A DNA stretch of 64,000 bases from the NCBI GenBank assembly GCA_013399695.1, contig VXAU01001756.1:127286-191285 (forward strand), written 5' to 3'. Shown in pieces: positions 47,843 through 58,500 of this stretch (position 1 is the first letter of the stretch; each line of letters begins with the position of its first letter). The notes below the pieces were generated by a model. It was given only the letters and a program-made list of their open reading frames with translations. It did not search any database and was not told where the DNA came from. The position numbers and the translations under genes were made by a program. This DNA comes from Formicarius rufipectus. Taxonomy: Eukaryota; Chordata; Aves; Passeriformes; Formicariidae.

Positions 47843-50800
47843 CACAAAAGCTGTTTGTCAGGCACTCGAGTCTCTTGCTTTCCATTCTTTGTAGTTTCTG
47901 ACTTGTCCAGCCTCTGGAACAAGATGCCGGTGTCAGGTCCGAGCTGTCTCCCCTCGAAGGGACATGGCTTTCCATCGTAGCGTGCCAGGAACGTCAGACT
48001 AGAGAGACCCCTCTCTCCTGGCCCTACAGCCAGCCGGGACAGCAGCTTGTCTGCCATGTGTGGGACCACGGGCTGCAGGAGTGTCCCATAGACACGCAGG
48101 CACTCCAGCGTGATGTGCAGGAGGGTGTCCAGCCAGAGCCGCTCTGCAGTGTCCCTGCGGTCGAGTTTCCAAGGCCTGTGTCTCTGAAAGAAGCCATTGG
48201 TCTGCCTCACGCACTGGGCAATGCATTCCAAAGCCTTGTAAATCTGGAAGCCTTCAAAATAATCGGCCACCTGCGCAGGCAGCGAGGCCACAGCTGCCAC
48301 GAGTTCATAGTCCTCAGCAGACACCTTGCCCGTGCCTTTGGCTTCCCTGGAATCCCAGACCTTTGGAAAACAGGGCTCTGAGAAGCATGGGTAGGTGTTG
48401 CTGGGGTTAATGCTGGGGGCTGTCGAGCGATTCAGCAGCCCCCCGAGTGCATCTGCCAGCTCTGAATTCAACAACTTCACCACCTTCTCATCATAATAGT
48501 CACAATCCCGCTCCGGGACGCCCTGCCGCAGCAGGAAGTACCGGAACCCGTCCACGCCAAACTGCCCCATGCATGTAGCGGGGTCCACCATGTTGCCAAG
48601 GCTCTTGGACATCTTCTGCCCACGGACTGTCCAGTGGGAATGCACCAGGATGCGCTCGGGGGGGGCCAGCCCCGCTGCCAGCAGCAGCGCCGGCCAGTAC
48701 AGTGCGTGGAACTTGAGGATGTCCTTGCCTACGACGTGGTGTGCGGCTGGCCACCACGCGCTGTGGCTCTCCGGGTACCCCACCACGCTCAGGTAGTTCA
48801 CCAGGGCGTCCACCCAGACGTAGATGGTCTGTGTGGGGTCACTGGGGACGGGGATGCCCCACTGCAGCCGGCTCCGCTCGCGGGACACCGACAAGTCCGG
48901 CAAGTCCTCGTCCAGCCAGCGGAGCACGCGCTGGTAGAAAGGGTCAGGAGAAATGGCACGTGGGTTGTCCCGGAGCCAGTTCTGCAAAGGATCCCGGAAC
49001 GCTGAGAGCCTGAACATGTAATTCTCCTCCTTGGTCCAGTGCACCTGGAAAGGAAAGGATTATGGCCCAAATGCTCTGAGAATTTGCACATAGCATTCTC
49101 AGTGTGAAGTCTGTCACAAGCTCCCCATGTCTGGGTGTCCTCCCACCCCATGGAAAGCCCACAGTATCATTCCATGACTAGTAGGAACCTCCTTGCCCAA
49201 GACACTGCCTCCTTGGGATCTCAAGGACCATGCCTGAGGACTTGAGCACCTCAGATGGTTCAGCATCCTGCTTTTAAAGATTCTCATAACCCCAGGAAGG
49301 GACAGTTTCCTACCTGCCAGGTTGATGTGACATCAGGAAGGAATTAGGAAGATGAGACTACACTTTCTTAACAACATAGTTTTGCTGTAATAGTGGAAAA
49401 CTATGAAAAGACAAAATGATGTTGTAATTCCTGCCTGACTGACATTCCTGGTGCCTGCCTTTGCTGATATCCTGTTGGCCATGTTCCTCTTTTTCCTCAG
49501 TTTATGCATTAATGCATCTCAGCCACTAACTCTGTTTTCTTATGGCACTGACAGCACTTCTCCCCCACAGTTAAATCCATTAAATGACACATTTAGCTAA
49601 ACCAGCGAAAACTTGGTGGGTGGATGTAGTATGAGAAAGCTGTGTATGACACTCAGGGATCCGTGGTTGGGTCAGGAATCTCACAGTGTACAAGGAAGAC
49701 CTGAAGAGCATAATTCATTCAAAGATGAGCTGTACACCTTCACCCACAGGCTCCACTGGATACCGGAACCCAGACACTCATCAGAGGTCTGGGATTTATG
49801 GCATGTCCCCAGTTATCTTAGAGGTTTTCTCAAGAGTTATTATTTTCTGATACAGCCCTTTCTGTGTGAAACAACAATCCTATGCCCCAGCCTCATACAA
49901 AGACCACAGGAGCATAACCCATGCTGAGCTCTGAGCAGGATTATCTACAACTGCTGCATTTAATAGTTGAACTCCTGACACCTTCTAGAAAATGAAGTGG
50001 CAGAGAGTCTTTGGGGCAGGTACCACAGTCCTGGGTGCACTCATCCAGTCATCAGGCTGACCACAGGCAGGTGACGTTACAGTGGTTTAGGTAGGGCCAA
50101 AACCCAGGTAAAGAGATTGGTAAATGTCCAGAGGCCAAACTGAACTGTCTCACAAAACAGGTCTCAGACTCTGGACCTGCAGAACTAGCAGCAGCTGAAT
50201 CTTTCTCGTGGCACGTGGCTGTGACGTGCACCTGCCAGGTGGGGTTTTGCAGCTCTCCCTGGGATCCCCACTCACTGCTGTAACACAGAGAATCAGAGAG
50301 TCACAGACTGCTTTGGGCTGGGACAGACCTTAAAGCTCATCTTGTCCCACCCCCTGCCATGGGCAGGGATACCTTCCAATATTCCAGGTTGCTCCAAGCC
50401 CCATCCAACCTGGTCTTGGACACTTCCAGGGATGGGGCAGCCACAGCTTCTCTAGGCAACCTGTGCCAGGGCCTCACAATCCTCACAAGGAAGGATTTCT
50501 CCCCAATACCCCATCTAACCCTGCCCTCTGGCAATGGGAAACCATTCCCCCTTGTCCTGTCACTCCAGGCCCTTATAGTCTTTTTTATCTTTCTTGCAGG
50601 CTCCCTTCAGGTACTTTAACTGCTATGGGGTCTCCCCAAAGCTTCTTTTCCCCAGACTGAACAATCCCAGCTCTCCCAGCCCTCTGCTCATCTTGGTGCC
50701 TCCTCTGGCCTCTCTCCAGCAGCTCCACGTCCTTTCTGTGCTGGGCACCCCAGAGCTGGAGGCAGCACTGCAAGTGGAGTCTCACCTGAGGGAAGAATCC

Positions 50801-51970
50801 CCCCTCACCTGCTGAGAGGATCAGCCCAGCCCACAGAAGGTTTCTGCACTGACAGATGACACTCCCTTGAAATACACGGAATTGAAATACGAATTATAAA
50901 AGCCTGCAGGAAGCATGAAACACCCCAAACTCGTGCAGAGCAGCAGACGAGTGCATGGTGCTGCCCCAGGTGCCCTCACCTCGTGGCCGGTCTCCAATGA
51001 CACCTTGCAGGGGCGGCCCTGGGCGTCGGATCGCTCCTCCAGCTGGCTCTCGGGCAGGAAGCATTCCTCGGGAGTGCAGTACCAGCCCTCGTAGCAGCCC
51101 TTGTAGAGCGCCCCGCCGTCGCAGAGGGCTCCCCAGAAGTGCTGCACGGCTCGCTGGTGCCGGGGCTCGCTGGTGCGGGTGAAGTCGGTGAAGGAGACGC
51201 CAGCCTGGGCCAGTGCCTGGCGGAACAGCCCCGAGACCCGCTCGCAGAGCTCTGCGGGCGTTGCCCCCGCCGCTGCCGCAGCCTGCTGGATCTTCAGCCC
51301 GTGCTCGTCGGTCCCTGAAACACCAGAGGGGCTGTGGGGAGGAGTGCGGGGCTGGATCACCCACCCCATACACGCCACACACATACAGAGGGGGCACGGG
51401 GGCTTCGGGATCAACTGGGGGGAGTGGGGAGAGCGGATAGCGCCGGGGGTGGNAGGAGGGGAGTGAGACACGGGGAGAGAAGGGGTCAGACCACGAGAGG
51501 GGTCAGACACGGCGAGAGGGGGGCTCAGACCAGGAGAGCGGTCAGATTGGGATGGGGGTCAGTCCCGGGGTAGGGAAAAGGTCAGCCCAGGTGAGGTCAG
51601 TTCCGGGCAGAAGAGGCTCAGATCGGGATGGGGGTCAGCCCTGGTGGACCGCGGTGAGCCCTCTGGAGGGGAACCGATCCCCAGGCAGCGCAGGCAGCCC
51701 CGGCGGAGCGAGGGGGCCAGCCCGGGGAGGGGTGTCCCGCTGACCCGTGCAGAGCCGGCCGGGCCCGGCGGCGCGCAGGCGGCGGTGGCGGAGCAGCGCG
51801 TCGGCCAACAGCGCCGAGTACAGGTGCCCGATGTGCGGCGGCCCGTTCGCGTAGAAGATGGGGGTGGAGAGCAGGAGGCGGCGGCCGCACCCGGTGGCGG
51901 TGGTGGCGGCGGCGGTGGTGGTGGCGGCGCGGCGGGGCGGGCGCGGGAGGCGGCGAGGTGGCCGCAGCAT
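47842..51970 (-). CDS. MARS2: MARS2, mitochondrial methionyl-tRNA synthetase, three exons, 587 aa
   Basis: Charges mitochondrial tRNA-Met in the matrix. Exons: 51970-51745, 51314-50980, 49044-47842; 226 + 335 + 1203 bp give 587 residues plus stop (human 593). The class I synthetase signatures are present: HIGH at about 46-49 (PPHIGHLYSALLADALLRHR) and KMSKS at about 331-335 (GQKMSKSLGN). GTDEHGLKIQQ spans the exon 1-2 junction and WTKEENYMF starts exon 3. The chosen ATG gives an Arg-rich, acid-free leader (MLRPPRRLPRPPRR) suited to mitochondrial import. An in-frame ATG at 52108 would add 46 residues including an Asp/Thr run and would bury the leader, so it is less likely. The exon 1 donor is the weak G|GTCAGC. 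The human gene is a single exon elsewhere in the genome. Head to head with AIFM1. Confidence 0.97.
50285..50815 (-). mobile_element. CR1 LINE 3' region
   Basis: Antisense CR1 in MARS2 intron 2: GTCACAGACTGCTTTGGGCT, CCATGGGCAGGGATACCTTC, CTCTCCAGCAGCTCCACGTC, and a far end with CTGCAAGTGGAGTCTCACCT. Confidence 0.9.
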
Positions 51971-52560
51971 GTCGGTGTCGGTATCGGTGTCGGAGTCGGT
52001 GTCGATGTCGGAGGAGGAACCATCGAGGCCGCCCGGAAGCGGCGAGAGGCGCGTGCGCGGCGGGGCCGGGCCGTTCCGGGCCGGCGGGGCCGCGTCCGGA
52101 GGAGACACCGGAGAGGAGACACCGAGAGGAGAGCCGAGAGATGTTCCGCTGCCGCGGGGCCCTGGCGCGGGCCCTGCGCCCCCCGCCGCGGGGACGCGCC
52201 CACACGGGTCAGTGTGGGCGCCGGGGGGATGCGGAGGGGAGCGATCCGCGGCGCCGCTTCATTCCCGCGTGGGTGCCGGGGGTGGCACCGGGCCGGCCGG
52301 GAGGTCACGCCGCGATGGGGCGGGCACGGCCACCCGCGGGTGTGTGAGGGGCGGTGGATGGCCCGGGGTGCTGCGGGAGAACCGGAGCTGCCCGGGGTGA
52401 CTTCGGCCCGGGTCTGGGGGAGTGGTGGCTTTGCAGCGGGTTTTGCCACGAGTTTAGGCGGAGGTGAGGCGGGTTCGGGTGTGTCGGGAGGTCGCAAAGC
52501 CCTCCCGGGAGCGCCAGCCGTGCCGTGAGCCGGGCTCGGGGCCGTCCGGGGGAGATAAAA
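51600..52560. promoter_or_regulatory. Bidirectional MARS2/AIFM1 CpG-island promoter
   Basis: CpG-dense block covering MARS2 exon 1 (minus) and AIFM1 exon 1 (plus). The start codons at 51970 and 52141 are 170 bp apart and point away from each other, leaving room only for a shared promoter and short or overlapping 5' UTRs. A TCGGTG-type hexamer repeat lies at about 51970-52012. No TATA box was seen. Confidence 0.8.
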
Positions 52561-55500
52561 CGCTGCTGAGCCGGGTGTGCTTCTCGTCCTCCTCACTGCT
52601 GCTCCTGGAACTCCTCACTGCCACCCTTTTACTGCCGGCGGAACCCTGCTGGTGTTTGACCCCAGTGGGACGAGGCAGAGGAGGTGTCGTGCCGCTGTGA
52701 CCAGCCCTGCTGCCTCTGCTCCCTGTTCCCTCGGCCTCTGCTCGCTCCTGCTGGAGCCAGGACCGTCCTCGGCCAGGGCAGCCCTGGGGAAGGTTTGGGA
52801 AGCGCCGTCTCTGTTCTCCTCCAGCCCAGGGTGGCCACCGGCTCCAGCCGCAGGCAGCCTTTCCAGCTACCCGGAGATGCTCCTGCTGTTCATTAGCTCA
52901 GTCACTCTTTGATCCCGCAGATGTTTTCATATCCACAGCCGCCTGGAGCACCTTGTGGCATGGGTTAATTCCCTGCGGTCGCTCAGATGTGGTGCCAGGT
53001 TTTCCAAGTGAGGAGCTTGTTGGGGCTCAGAAATGACTGAAGCCTCTAAGTTTCCAGGTGTCCCTCTGTGTTGATAGTGCTTTTGTGTTGATTTCTCCAA
53101 TAAATTGTGTTCCTTAGGCACGCTGTTGCAGCGCTGGAATGTGCCCCCAGACCTGCAGCTGAGCAGACAAGTGGCTAGCACAGGCGTGCCCGGGGAAAAA
53201 GGCAGTAATTCGGTTTTTGCCCTTATTGTGGGCTTGTCCACCTTAGGAGCAGGTGCCTATGTAAGTAGAAAGGTGGTTCCTCGGGAAGAAGCTGCAATCC
53301 ATCTCTCCTGTCAAGCACTTGCTGTGGTCCAGCTCTTTTTACTCAGCTTTTGATCTCTGTAGCTTGATCTCTTTCCTCCTTCAGAAAACTTCAAGGGGAG
53401 CTAACTGGAAATTAACTTGTTTACTTGGGTTTTAACTGTAATTTCAGTTACCTATTGTTTTGGGTTTTTTTTTACCTTAAAGGCACCGTTATTTTGGGTT
53501 TTTTTGTGATGACCAACCACAGCTCTGTCTGTTGGTTTGTAGGGCATTTGGTACCAAAGCAAACCATTCCTTGCCAAATCTCAGTTCAGAACATTTGTTT
53601 AAATTGCGTAAGCATACCAAATCAACCCCCAGTTGGGGAGCATTTATGTCCACATGAAAAGGACAGAGGTTTTCAGCCTGACTTAGAGAGTAAATGACAT
53701 TCCCAGAGAGTTGAAAAGTAAGAGTGCGTTGCCTGGGAGTGGATGGATCCTAAGTTTACATCAAACAAATCTGTGTTTCCAAGCCCTTTCTCTTGGAGGA
53801 TCATATTCATTAAAAGTTCCAAATCCAAATTTTCTCCTAATGAAACTCCTGAGAAAGGGGAAAAAAAAAATTTAGAACATTGCATGGAGGAAAAATCTTC
53901 TCTTCCCTTTAAATTGAATTCTTTCCTGTGCCCTGCTGCGCTTTTTTTGGCAGACAAGGTAGCTGAAATTACAGAGCACACCCTGCTTTTCCCAAGACCT
54001 TCCTAATATTCAGCTCTTTCCTTCTTCTCTTCCTTTGCCTGTCTTCACCTGCAGTTTTGCAATGCCATCCGCTAAGATGCCCTTCTAGATCCCTGACGTC
54101 TTCAGGTGTTCCTGGCAAAGCTGGCAGCAACCTCTTGTTATACTTAATAGTGGGAGGAACAGTCACTGGGACAGGAGCTTATGTAAGACACCTCAATAAA
54201 TGTGTTTATTGGGTGGGAGGGCGGAGAGAGGGCACTTGTCTGTACCTCCCACCAAATTACCCTTCCCTTTAAACCCTCTTTATGCTCCCTGACCTCAGGT
54301 ATTTAATTTTCAAGGGACACTGCTGAGTAATTTAAGGTTATAAAGTTGATATTTTCAAGCAGTGCAGTTCTTAGTGGGGAAATCTGCCTTAGAATTAAAC
54401 TTTTCATTTTATGTAAATCTAAACCAAACTGGTCATTTGTAACTGTCAGAAATGCATGAATTCATTAATTCACCTATCTGAGTATCAGCAATGCTGGCAT
54501 GCAAAAAAGGAAATAATAACTGAATATGTGTGCTGGAGGAAAGAAAACTTGTCCCACGTTATGATTCCTTTGGGGAAGGGAACTGAAATATCACCCCATG
54601 ATCTGACAAAGTGCAGTTGTGTTTCTGACTAGAAAGAAGTTGACATTGTCCTGTTGGAAATATTTGTCCTGAAGGCCTCATCTGATGTTTTGCTTGTACA
54701 TAACAGTGGTTTTTCCTAAGGGATAGGTTTAATTTGCAGTATGTTGCCCTTTGGACTCACCTAAAACCTTTCTGGTTTGTTAACCGTAGATTTTCTGTAT
54801 TTAAGCAAAAGGCTTTAAAATCCTTTCATCTTAATTGTTTTCAACACTGACAACTTCTTGTTTCTGGTATTTCTGACATTACTCCAGTTCCCTGGACAGG
54901 CTTTTGTCTGCCTGTGCTCTTTTTTTTGTGCCTGGCATTAAATTCCCCCATTTTTAATTTGAGACTATTTGCTATAAAACACCAGCTTGTGGGGATTGGC
55001 AAGTGAAATTTGATGTTGTGCACATTATAGGTATTAGCAAGACTGGGTTTTGCCTTGGGAAAAAAGTTTACTTCCCTCTAATTTGTTACCCATGGGGGCA
55101 AATACTGGCCTCTGACCTGCTCCCAGTGCTTCCAGTGTCCAGCTCCTCTCCATTCCCAGTTTTTATTAGAGGTTAACATGATGTAAAAGATGTTCCCTCC
55201 CTGTCTGTACCACTGAATTGTGCACACAAGGTCTGCACGTTCTGTATCCTGAGTTTCACAGTCAAATAAACAGATCAGCATTCAGCTGGAAGAGATTCCA
55301 TGTCCAAAGGCTGTTCCCTGGAGCAACTCTGCTCCTATGGCTGAAGGCACTGCTGATGACAAGGGTGTCACCACTGCCACCACTGTGCCTGCAACACCTG
55401 GCCTAGGGAATGTCACTCAGGTGTTGGCTGTGCCCAGCTGCTCTGGGCTTTGGAAGCTGGGAGTAGCTTTTTCCTTGGATTCATCTTCCATTTCTGCAAC

Positions 55501-58500
55501 CCTGTGTCATGGCCCAGCTTGCATGTGGCCTTGGGGTTGGTTTGGCAGCCTTTCCTCCATTGGAGGTGGTTCCTCTTGGAATGGGTGTGCAGCCAAACAC
55601 CTACAGGAAGGTTCATTGCTTCTGGAAGCAGGCAGACACCCAGGGCTCATCACACCAGGGGCAGAGCAGGTCATTTCCTGAGCACAGTCTCAGTGGGCAA
55701 AACACACCTCAGGGAGGTGTGTTTTGGCCAGTGTATTTTAACAAACAGCAGGATGGACAGAAGCCAGTCAGGGGACAGCAGCAGGATGGTGCCTTGGTGC
55801 TGTAAGATGTACAAGCTCAGGATCTCCTGTCTGTCTCCAGGTGTACAAAACATTGAGGGAGAAAAAAGAGCGATTCACCAGCCGTGTCTCGTCCATAACC
55901 ACACGATCCCAAGATGATGAAGCCTCTCCCTCTGGTAGGTACCAACCTGTTGGTTCTGGGGTTGGCTCTGTTCTCCCTATGCTTGAGGCCTCTAAAACAA
56001 ATGTAACAGAGCCCCTCTGAAATCACAGATGTGACTTCAGCATTGTTACTTCTTGGTGCTGTTGTTTGGGAATTCCCGTTCAGGACCAGATTGGTTGGGG
56101 TAACCTGGTCTACTGGAAGGTGTCCTTGCCCATGGCAGGAGAGTGGGACTGGATGAGCTTTAAGGTGCCTCCCAACCCAGATCCTTCTGTGACTTCCCAG
56201 CACGGAAGATGGTGCTGGCTCCCCATGACCCAGAACCAGGCTGTTTTACAGGCAGTCCCAAGGATGAAGTAGAGTGTCTCCTGGGGCCAATTTCTGCTGC
56301 TAATTCCTTCTGTGATAAAAAGAGAGAAGAGTGAGCCCTCCTTTTGACTTTCACCTTTTTCACAGTCTGACAAGGACACTGTGATTCCAAAGGGCCTCTT
56401 TCCCTGGATAGTGGAGAGCCTGTTCATCCTGGAGTCAGGCCTGGACTGCAGCTCCCAAACTGCACTGCCCTTGACAGCCTGTGTTTCACTGGATTAAACC
56501 ATGTCTTCTCTTCCAGGGCTCATTGGGGCACAGCAGGTGTCTGATGCTAATATTTAACTGCCTGGTTTGTCCCTGCCTATTGTTTAACTGCAGGTTGCCT
56601 AGGAACACGACCTGCCTGTAGGAGGAGGTGCCTTCTGCAAGAACTCAAAACTGGTCTCCTTTAATAAAATTACAGAAAAATGTGCCTTGGCCTTTTGGGG
56701 AACTTATCTTTTTTACAAACGGTTCCCTGGTTGGCCAGTGCAGAGTTTTGGTGCTGCTTAGAAAACACAATTTGCTGACACGTGACTGATTCCTTCAGGG
56801 AGCCAGCTTTGAGGGCAGCATCAGTATGGTTGTTGGGAAGGGTGTTGGGGTGGAAGGCATTTGGAGGACAATTTGCCAGAGGAAGTCAGGATGTGGAAGG
56901 CCCCTGGTGACATCCAGTGTTGCCCTGGGGCTGGGCTGTTTGCAGCAAGGTGTCCCCTCTGTCCCCTGCAGCTCCGGTTGCTCCCTCCAAGGTCCCATCC
57001 CACGTCCCTTTCCTGCTCATCGGTGGAGGAACTGCTGCTTTTGCTGCTGCCAGATCCATCCGGGCCCGTGACCCTGGAGCCCGGGTAAGAGCTGTCCTGC
57101 TCCACAGCTGGCGTGTGGGTGGCTCAACATGTGCTTGCTCCAGAACGTCTGTACGTGTTGCCACATGCCTGCCATTGCTCCAGCTGATGTGTTTCCTGAC
57201 CAATTAAAGGTGCTGATTGTGTCTGAAGATCCTGCCCTGCCCTACATGCGTCCACCCCTGTCCAAAGAACTGTGGTTTTCTGATGATCCCAATGTGACAG
57301 AGACTTTGAGGTTCAAGCAGTGGAATGGCAAGGAGAGAAGGTATGTGGCGCTTCAGGTGACAGGCTGGAGAGGAGTGTTTAGTGACAAGGTGACAATGAT
57401 CAAAAGGTTCTTGGGGAAGAACCCTGAGCCAGTGGAGCATTAAGGGGAAGGTGTGTTGGTGCTGGCAGAAGTTGAGGAGTTCTGCTTTCCACCTGAGTCC
57501 ACTCAGTACTTGATACCTCTTAAACCTTGCTGTGATTCCCTTAGACATGTCTCACCATGGGAATCCTGTGAAATAAGATAATAAAGATGAAGCCCCACAG
57601 GTTACAACAGAGCTCCAGGGACACTGGATCATACTGGCTTCTTGTGACTTCTGTGGTTAAGCCTTACTTGATAGTTGGACTTGATGATCTTAAAGGTCTT
57701 TTCCAAGCTGACCAGTTCTATGATTCTGTGATCCCAACCCTTGAGCTACAACTGTATGAAGACCTTGATTTTTATGAACAGATATATAAGACTTCTGGAC
57801 CTTGTTTATAGATGCCTAGAGTTGTCTTTGTCTCATTGGAATTGCTGAATAGCTGGATCTCTGGTATCTCAGAGGGAGTGGAACCCATTTAATAATGGAG
57901 CTTTTCTCAGTATCTATTTCCAGCCGCCATCGTTCTACGTGCCTGTCCAGGACCTGCCTTCTGTGGAAAATGGTGGGGTGGCAGTTCTGTGTGGCAAGAA
58001 GGTGGGTACAGCACTGGCTGCTGTTCCTACAGCTTTTCCAAAGCAGAGCCTGGGCTCTAAGCTGGTACTGAACCCCTGGAGGTGCAGGGGTGGGGTTGGG
58101 AAAAGTGTGACGGAGCAGAGATTATGCAAGTCTTAAGTCTGAAAATGAGAGAAGCCAAGAGGAATACCACTTTGCTGAGGGAAGATAATGAAGAAGAGAG
58201 AAGAATATATCTGGAGACTGGGCATGGGACAAGAATATGTGGAGCTTAGAGATGAGGTTTGGCAAAGGGGAACTGGGCTGTGTCAGCTGGAGGGTGAGCT
58301 GAGGAGAGCACAGGTCCAGGTAGCAGGTGACAAGCAGGAGCACTGTGCAGAAGCAGTAGGAAGGTGGAATAGTTTATGGTGAGCTCTCTAATATATTCAT
58401 ATCCTCAGTTTTTTATATGTTGCTAAGATAAGGTGTCAGTGACTCCTCTTCCTGCTGAGCTGCACTTTGTCTGAGCCCATTTTAGACTCAGACCCTGGGA

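Noticed and set aside
51644..52528. 294-codon plus-strand ORF and the 345-codon minus-strand ORF at 51559-52596
   Set aside because: CpG-island shadows of MARS2 exon 1 and AIFM1 exon 1 in wrong frames.
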